The translations under genes were made by a program, and so were the position numbers. From Chromera velia (taxonomy: Eukaryota > Sar > Chromeraceae), in assembly GCA_018398765.1 (NCBI GenBank), contig JAHBMJ010002314.1, positions 27,913-91,912 on the forward strand: 64,000 bases of DNA, read 5' to 3'. The notes under the pieces were generated by a model. That model did no database searches. It had not been told where the DNA came from and worked only from the letters and a program-made list of their open reading frames with translations. Of the stretch, positions 58,701 to 64,000 are shown in pieces (the first letter of the stretch is position 1; the number at the start of each line of letters is the position of its first letter).

Positions 58701-61700
58701 GATACCAGACTCCCTCCCGGGTGGTTGCACAGGCTAGCCTGCAGGATTGAGAACTGCATGGCGGGACTCGAAAGAATGTATTACAAAGAATTAAGTAGCG
58801 TTACTCCCTCACCAGTCTGGCCGTCGAATGAGCCGATGGTTGTCCAGGCGCTCCCACTGTCTGCTGATCCCGAGAGCGTGAGCTTGTAGAGGTCACTCTC
58901 TCGCGTGCGAACTCCAAAAGCCTTGACGATGACTCTACACGGGGTCTCTAAGATGAGGTACGAAGTTGTGCCGTCCGGTCCACCGGTCCCCTCCAAGTTC
59001 TGACCATTCGGCGTGCACCACGCTGACGTGGTCGCACCAGATGATGTTGGGTCCGTATGGTCAAACGCACCTGTAGAGCAGCAGAGAAAAGAAAAGAAAA
59101 GAAATGATGGGCTCTCCCTTTTCCTTTTGTGTTCATTCCCTCAGGGGGTACCTTGATGCTTCCGATTGAGAATGCATGATCGATCGAACCCTGCAGGTAT
59201 CCATCCTGCCTCTTCCTTGTGAATCGGACATCATTCAACATAATGTATGCATGCACGGCAAGGAGTTACTGGGAGGGAAATCCACAGTCAATGTACGGGG
59301 CAGTGAGTAAAGTCGAGTGAGTGAGTATAGTTCTTACGCGCTCAAAATCGACCGGCTTTATTCATTCAAAATGCATTGATCTTCAAAATGTTTGTTCGCT
59401 CTTCATTTTGTGAGGGAAGCACATGCAGGTTGAAAAACAAAAAAAGATCGAAAAAAGAATCATCTGAAGCAAAGCCGTTTGACCTAGCTCACCGACAGCC
59501 TGACCGACTAGCCTGACTAGCTGACCTGCAGGAGAGCACCAGTTGCTACCGTTCCACTGCCTTCCGGACCTCACTCTGAAAATCCCGGTACAGTTGCTGC
59601 AAGTTGCAGTGTAATCTTTGTAAAAAGTGTCCCTCGACCCGTACTGGACAGAAGAGTCCTGAGTCCATGACCCGCCTTCCCCTATGTCCGGCGGTGGGAG
59701 GAGAAAACTGCTTGTGCCTGCACCAACAGACGCGAAAAGGCGGAAGGAAGCAAAGGGAGGATCGCTACTTCTTTCTAAACAAGATGAATTGATGTCATCC
59801 CTCCCTTTGAGCTCCAAAACACCCATGCCTGCCTCCAAGCATTCTCTCTAGCTCAACTTCATCCAAGGAGCTTTCCGTCGAACGGGACGGGACGGAGCAA
59901 CATCCCTTGGCTTTCATTCATCCTACATGGTTGATGCATGGTCAGCTAGTTCCAAAGCAACAAGTCGTCTTTCAGTAAAAGCATCAACGGTAGTGATCGG
60001 AAGAACTAGTTCCACTTCCCCAGGTGCATCCGTCCCTCTAGATTTGCTCCCCTTCCCCACCCACCACACACCCAGACAGCCACCATCCCACCCACCGATC
60101 TCAATACAGGCAGGAGGAGTGCCCTTCCAAGTCGAACTCCCATCAGCAGTGTTGAGGGTACATTCGAAAGTGACCTCAGGCAAGCTCGTCTCCATTACGT
60201 ACCCAGCGCTGCAACCGAAGGTGAAGGTCGCCTTGTCCCCATTAGCCCCCACCTGGCCGGAGTCCACTCGCACGGCCCCGGTGCCCAGAGCGTTCGGCTC
60301 AGGGTCCGTGGCTTCGTTGCAGAAACCTGCAAATAGGTTACCATCGAGGTGGATAAAGTGTGTCAGAAAACTCAATGCAGCTCTGCATCTGCAGGCTAAT
60401 AATGACCGTCTCTCCTTCCACGTGTCATCTTTGTCGTACGTGGATGAATCAGCGTGCAGAAGTCTTTCGAGTTCCCCTCAGAGTTTCTTTGTTTGCGTCT
60501 TTGACTGCATGCGTGCGTCACTGGACACCCTAGCCCCATGATGGCTTAAGCGCGTGATGCTGCTTTCAATTTGCAGTACCATGTGGGGTCGCAATGCTCT
60601 CCCTCCATCTTTCTGTACTTCCATCTCGTCCGTCTGTTTTGTCTGCGTTGTCAGTTTTTGTCCGACTGCATGCCTGCTTTCCGGCCTATCTCTCTGTCTG
60701 TCTGTCTGTCTGCCTATGCAGTTAAAGGCACGTTTTCTTGCTTGCTCACCTCTCTGGGCGTATATATGCATGACATTTTGTCTGCATGCCCGCAGTAGAG
60801 CCTGCAGGCACTTCTGCCTTCTGGCCTGTCTGCCTGCCTGCTTTCGTGTGTGGTGAAGCAATAGAGGATGTTCCTCGGTCTGCGTGTGTCCCAGGGCCCG
60901 TCTGTGTCTTTTACCCCCCCCGCTCGGGTCTTGACTCTACCTCATCTATTCGCCAGTTTCTGTTCTATCGACGTACCGTATCTGGCTGGGTGCAGGATGA
61001 TGTCCGACAAGGCGAGTATTCCGTCTGCAGTATCTGCCCTTCTCTTCAAGGTGAATTTGAACTGATTGAAGGGACCCAGACTGCTGTCTGCATCAAAAGT
61101 TCGCGTCTCACCGACTTCCCAATTCAGCTCGCCCGAAAAACTGGCGACCTGCATGAAGACAGAAATTGACGAAAAATACTTAGTGAGGGGTATGCATCGA
61201 AACACAACACATGACTGACTGTCATGCGAGGAGGGTACCATGAATATGACTTGACGAATTCGATGGATCAAGTAGAAAATTTTATGTAAAAGAGCAAATG
61301 AGAAAGAGAGAGAGAGAGAGGGGGNGGGGGGGGGGGGGGGGATCTGCCTACCGGAGGAGATGTATGGGTATCACTAAATTGAAAATGATGATGTCAATTC
61401 TTTCTTTGCCTTCCTGAAGAAAGAGGTACGGATCCCGAATGAAAGACTCGCACGGGAGTTTTAGGGCATTTCCGCTCAAGAGAGGGACTTGTCTGGATTA
61501 GGTGTGAGTCTAGCGAGCTAGGGCGCCTAGCTATGCATCAAGAGATCCACAGGGATTAACCCCCTGAAAATTTGAAACGAAAGAGAGAGAATATATCCAT
61601 CCATGAGACCAATCTCTGTCCAAGTGCTGCCATAGACAGAATATATCCATCCATGAGACCAAGCTCTGTCCAAGTGCTGCCATAGAGAGAATATATCCCT

Positions 61701-62991
61701 CCATGAGACCAACCTCTGTCCAAGTGCTGCCATCCGAGGACCCATACGCGGTCAAGCTGCTGACGCACTGCGTTGGGTTCTGATCGATTCGAGCTTGAAC
61801 AGCAAAAGCCCCCAACTTCATTAAGCAGGGGGTCTCGAGGATCACGTCAATCGAGGCGTCAGAGGCGGCGCCTGTCCCAGAAACAGCACTGACGGCGAAT
61901 CCGGCTGTAACTGATGCTGCAGCCCCCACCCTGCAGGAAATAAGGACTCAATCCGATTCGATCGTTACTTTCTGATTGATTGTCTGGAATTGAATCACCA
62001 TTTACACTCTCAAATCCAAACGCGAACGATCAGACAGACAGGCAGACTGACTGACTGACTGACTGACTGACCTGTCGAAAAGTCCTGCGACGCTCCACTC
62101 ATTCCCCGACCAGATAGCATCTCCCCTGTATGAATTCCACTGAGTGTTCGACTTTGCAACGTATCTACCAGGACACACCGCCCCTGTGTAGTTTGTGTAG
62201 ATCGCGTGGACGCCGTCGAGGGTCACAGAGAGGTCCTTGGTCCATTGATCGTACCTCCCAATGTCTGCTGGAGGAATCGATGCCAACTCTCCGTACAGGT
62301 AGTAGTCACTCACAGAGGGAATCGACGCGGATGCCCCCCCGAGTCTCTGGAGGTTGAACTTGAACCACGTGAACACACCCACAGAAGGGTTGCCAATGAA
62401 CCAGCGCGTCTCCGGAAATGACCAAGCTGCAAGAAGTAACAGACAGGTAAGCACAGTGTCACGGAGACGATCGAACCATCAGCTGACACTGGACACAACA
62501 AAGCGCAAAAAATGAATAGAATAGACACTCAACGATTGCCCTCAATGACTGACGCACGCAACAGACCGTGCACACCTAGTGCAACAAAGCAACACAAATT
62601 AAGCGAAAACAAAAGTATCAACCAGTTCACTTACCGTTTTGACCGTCAAAGGACCCAATGGAGGTCCACGTGGTGCCACTATCTGCCGAGCCAAGAAGCT
62701 CCAGCTTGTATGGCGACTGGTCATCGGTTACGCCCAGCCGTGTGCGGAGTCCAAAGGAGGTCGTAGAGACCTGGCACGGGGTCTCTAGAATCAGATAGAA
62801 ATTCGTTCCATCGGGTCCCCCTGTTCCGACCAGCGAGTTTCCGTTCGGCGTGCACCACCCAAAATCCGTTGGACCCCCGCTGGGCATCTGGACATGATCG
62901 AAAGCCCCTGCAGGCAGGTAGGCAGGCAGACGGGCAGACAGGCAGGCAGGAAGGCAGACAGGCAGGCAGGCAGGCAGACAGACAGACAGGT

Positions 62992-63029
<38 letters not shown>

Positions 63030-63160
63030 AGAGACAGACAGGCAGACAGACAGGCAGGCAGGCAGGCAGACAGGAAGGCAGGCAGACAGGCAGGCAGACA
63101 GGAAGGCAGGCAGACAGGCAGGCAGACAGGAAGGCAGGCAGACAGGCAGGCAGACAGGCA

Positions 63161-63197
<37 letters not shown>

Positions 63198-63619
63198 AAC
63201 GAAAAACAAGACTCGATGGAAGCAAAAGGAAAGCAAAAATGTGGGTCTTCGATTCGAGGCACATGCAGTGAGAACCCAAATGGACAGAGGCAAAATTGAC
63301 GCACGCAACATGCAGATGAGGCTTCTGATGATGTCAGATCTTCTTTGGAAAGAGGGAGCTAGGCAGAGAATTCCAATAGCAATGCACGTTCCCTTCCTGC
63401 ACCTCTCTTCACTCAACTTCACTGACCCACCTGCAATGGAGCACCAGGAGTTCCACGACCTCCCTGCCCTGACTCTGTACGTCCCCTGGCACTTGTGGGC
63501 CCCCCCTGCGGAGTATGTCTTGTAGTATGTGTCACGATTCCCGTACTGGACAGACGAATCGGCGGTCCACGTGTCGCCTCCCCCTATGTCCTCAGGGGGC
63601 AGCACAAAGCTGCTGGTGC
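48927..63619 (-). CDS. modular extracellular protein: discoidin-like, sushi and EGF domains (partial)
   Basis: Twenty exons give 1762 codons in frame. 5' to 3': 63431-63619, 62635-62907, 62072-62426, 61714-61930, 60977-61148, 60096-60326, 59526-59717, 58813-59070, 58448-58591, 57078-57302, 56558-56737, 55258-55695, 53735-54319, 53149-53376, 52494-52718, 52141-52260, 51128-51706, 50263-50487, 49589-49813, 48927-49151. They encode six copies of a discoidin/F5-8C-like domain (motif PPxDIGxGxTWTxDSSVQ...YLILETPC...[17 protein letters not shown]...[12 protein letters not shown]), seven sushi (CCP) domains and one calcium-binding EGF domain. Except for the two joins inside the second discoidin-like domain (phases 2 and 0), every exon starts and ends in phase 1, the hallmark of exon shuffling. 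Both ends are open: the signal peptide lies beyond 64 kb, and after 48927 the message either ends in an unseen exon or runs into the ankyrin exons. Adhesion or carbohydrate binding at the cell surface is inferred. Confidence 0.8.
51128..51706 (-). other. discoidin-like domain 6, single exon
   Basis: One exon of 193 codons encodes the whole domain: [80 protein letters not shown]. The downstream donor is GTGCGTC at 51127. Confidence 0.75.
52141..53376 (-). other. two sushi modules and one calcium-binding EGF module
   Basis: 53149-53376 is a divergent sushi module ([20 protein letters not shown]). 52494-52718 is a sushi module close to the triplicated ones ([20 protein letters not shown] ... 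WQGGTLPTC). 52141-52260 is EGF-Ca: [20 protein letters not shown] then [13 protein letters not shown], with the D-x-D-E-C calcium signature. All three exons are phase 1-1. Confidence 0.8.
54775..54872. repeat. purine-rich GGGAA/GGGAGG tract
   Basis: Simple purine repeat in the intron 53.4-55.3 kb region of the modular gene (between 54319 and 55258). Confidence 0.75.
55724..56190. repeat. AC/AG dinucleotides and GGGAGGAAGGA arrays in intron
   Basis: (AC)n then (AG)n at 55724-55772, and (GGA)n plus imperfect AAGGGAGGGAAGGAGGTAGT arrays at 55930-56190, all within intron 55696-56557. Confidence 0.8.
56966..57012 (-). pseudogene. relic of a sushi exon 3' end
   Basis: Downstream (minus sense) of the 57078-57302 sushi exon, the last codons of a second sushi exon recur: [12 protein letters not shown] followed by a GTCAGTG donor. 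The rest is missing and replaced by C7 and T8 runs. It looks like a partial tandem copy that lost its 5' part. Confidence 0.65.
57078..60326 (-). other. sushi - discoidin-like domain 3 - sushi
   Basis: The exon at 60096-60326 is a sushi module ([20 protein letters not shown] ... CSAGYV ... FECTL ... W.GTPPAC). Domain 3 covers 59526-59717, 58813-59070 and 58448-58591. The exon at 57078-57302 is another sushi module ([20 protein letters not shown] ... YDCSYP ... FTCSAD ... WNGTVPTC). Sushi modules contain four Cys that form two disulfides. Confidence 0.75.
57729..58291. repeat. 560-bp CAGT tetranucleotide array in intron
   Basis: (CAGT)n with many CAGC variants fills part of the intron between the exons at 57302 and 58448. 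It is open in several frames (Ser/Gln/Val/Ala/Pro), which is an effect of the repeat. CAGC units cluster in groups of two to five. Confidence 0.95.
61297..61343. repeat. GA run then G run with one ambiguous base
   Basis: (GA)n passes into about 20 G with one N at 61325. It lies in the intron between 61148 and 61714 and is probably a sequencing weak point. Confidence 0.9.
61611..61740 (-). repeat. 50-bp tandem repeat across an exon-intron boundary
   Basis: CTCTGTCCAAGTGCTGCCAT recurs with a period of exactly 50 bp (61613, 61663, 61713), with ATATATCC-CCATGAGACC between. On the minus strand each unit carries the exon end ACTTGGACAGAG. Only the copy at 61714 is followed by GT (GTTGGT); the other two have CTTGGT and ATTGGT. 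Confidence 0.85.
62908..63198. repeat. 290-bp CAGG/CAGA array at an intron 3' end
   Basis: (CAGG)n with CAGA and GAAGG variants begins directly at the acceptor CTGCAG of the exon 62635-62907 (minus sense). In minus orientation it forms a (CCTG)n pyrimidine-rich tract leading into the splice acceptor. Confidence 0.95.
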
Positions 63620-64000
63620 CTGCAGAGACAAGAGGGAGGGAGGGAGTCGCAAAGCGTGCGTGCATCAGACTTCGACCTCAAAATGGTACACGTGCAGGCT
63701 GTCGATTCGAACAGCTTTCAAGTATGGCTGTTGGAAGGAACATGACGTGCTTGGCTGGATGCCTTCTGGAAGCTGTACATCGAGAACAAAGAGGGAAGAC
63801 TCACCCTTGATTGAACCACAATGTTACAGATTTCTCCAAACAGTTGCCCCACACCCATGAAATAACACAACGTGGGGGGAGAAGGGAATTTAAGCGGCAA
63901 TTAACTCGAAGGAAGAGGCATGACAGAGAATGGATCCCCCGGCCCCCTGATTGATGATGGTTTACAGAGAATTAATTCAGGGGTGTGCGCATGTGCGGGG
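63620..64000. other. window end, intron of the modular gene
   Basis: No further exon is recognised after 63619 on the minus strand. The phase-1 acceptor at 63620-63622 requires an upstream exon beyond the window. Confidence 0.5.

Larger units (their letters stand above)
60977..63619 (-). other. discoidin-like domains 1 and 2
   Basis: Domain 1 starts [20 protein letters not shown] and continues through [20 protein letters not shown] and [20 protein letters not shown] to [20 protein letters not shown]. Domain 2 begins in the same exon at [20 protein letters not shown] and ends at [19 protein letters not shown]. Each domain is spread over three exons. The exon at 62072-62426 carries the end of one domain and the start of the next, so a boundary intron has been lost there. 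Confidence 0.7.

Noticed and set aside
43309-63619. A single giant gene from sushi array to membrane exons, stated as fact
   Set aside because: It depends on a 27-nt intron and on exons hidden by an assembly gap. It is kept only as an open question.
62627-63665. Cys/Leu/Pro-rich protein of 225-314 residues
   Set aside because: Most of it is the CAGG array in an intron read on the minus strand. Only the two flanking exons are coding.
1-64000. CRISPR array, rRNA or tRNA genes
   Set aside because: The regular repeats seen are microsatellites without unique spacers, and no rRNA or cloverleaf sequence was recognised by eye. A tRNA scan was not possible, so a missed tRNA cannot be excluded.

Overview
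This is nuclear DNA from a protist-type eukaryote. Genes are broken by spliceosomal introns of about 60 bp to more than 1 kb (GT...AG, with GTCAGT very common at the donor), they lie on both strands, and they are separated by AT-rich repeats. The gene content fits an alveolate, perhaps a chromerid alga: WAF/WSL-repeat organelle RNA proteins, LRR plus GCC2/GCC3-type cysteine-rich multipass receptors, ankyrin proteins, and sushi/EGF ectodomains. The organism is an inference; no rRNA or organelle gene is present to settle it. Exon boundaries were worked out by hand from splice signals, phase continuity and protein sense. Four gene models close without a frame error: the RNA-modification fusion, Hop2, the LRR/GCC receptor and the ectodomain gene.

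Layout, left to right. 0.8-4.3 kb (+): a MYND zinc-finger protein whose finger is split by a microsatellite-filled intron. 5.9-12.0 kb (+): a fusion of a helical-repeat RNA-binding region (FASTK/OPR/RAP-like) and an RluA-type pseudouridine synthase. 12.07-12.53 kb: a foldback element. 15.2-16.5 kb (-) and 17.1-17.9 kb (+): a head-to-head pair, a granulin-like cysteine-rich type I membrane protein and a secreted Kazal protein with a frame-broken C-terminal repeat. 19.7-20.2 kb: an ankyrin pseudogene. 21.3-27.2 kb (-): a decayed LINE-like element with a gag-like ORF, an internal minisatellite and an endonuclease, but no visible reverse transcriptase. 27.9-39.6 kb (-): a 26-exon receptor-like gene (LRR, cysteine-rich repeats, about eight membrane spans, coiled-coil tail). 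40.4-41.6 kb (+): HOP2, with a 19-nt microexon. 43.3-48.9 kb (-): ankyrin and multipass membrane exons around an assembly gap. 48.9-63.6 kb (-): at least 20 exons of a modular extracellular protein (six discoidin-like domains, seven sushi domains, one EGF domain), almost all of phase 1-1, with a recent sushi-exon triplication. Its 5' end lies beyond the window.

The genes do not form a pathway. Two themes recur: an organelle RNA-modification fusion and a meiotic factor on the plus strand, and large cell-surface proteins built by domain shuffling and tandem duplication on the minus strand. Many introns carry simple repeats, some continuous with the splice signals.
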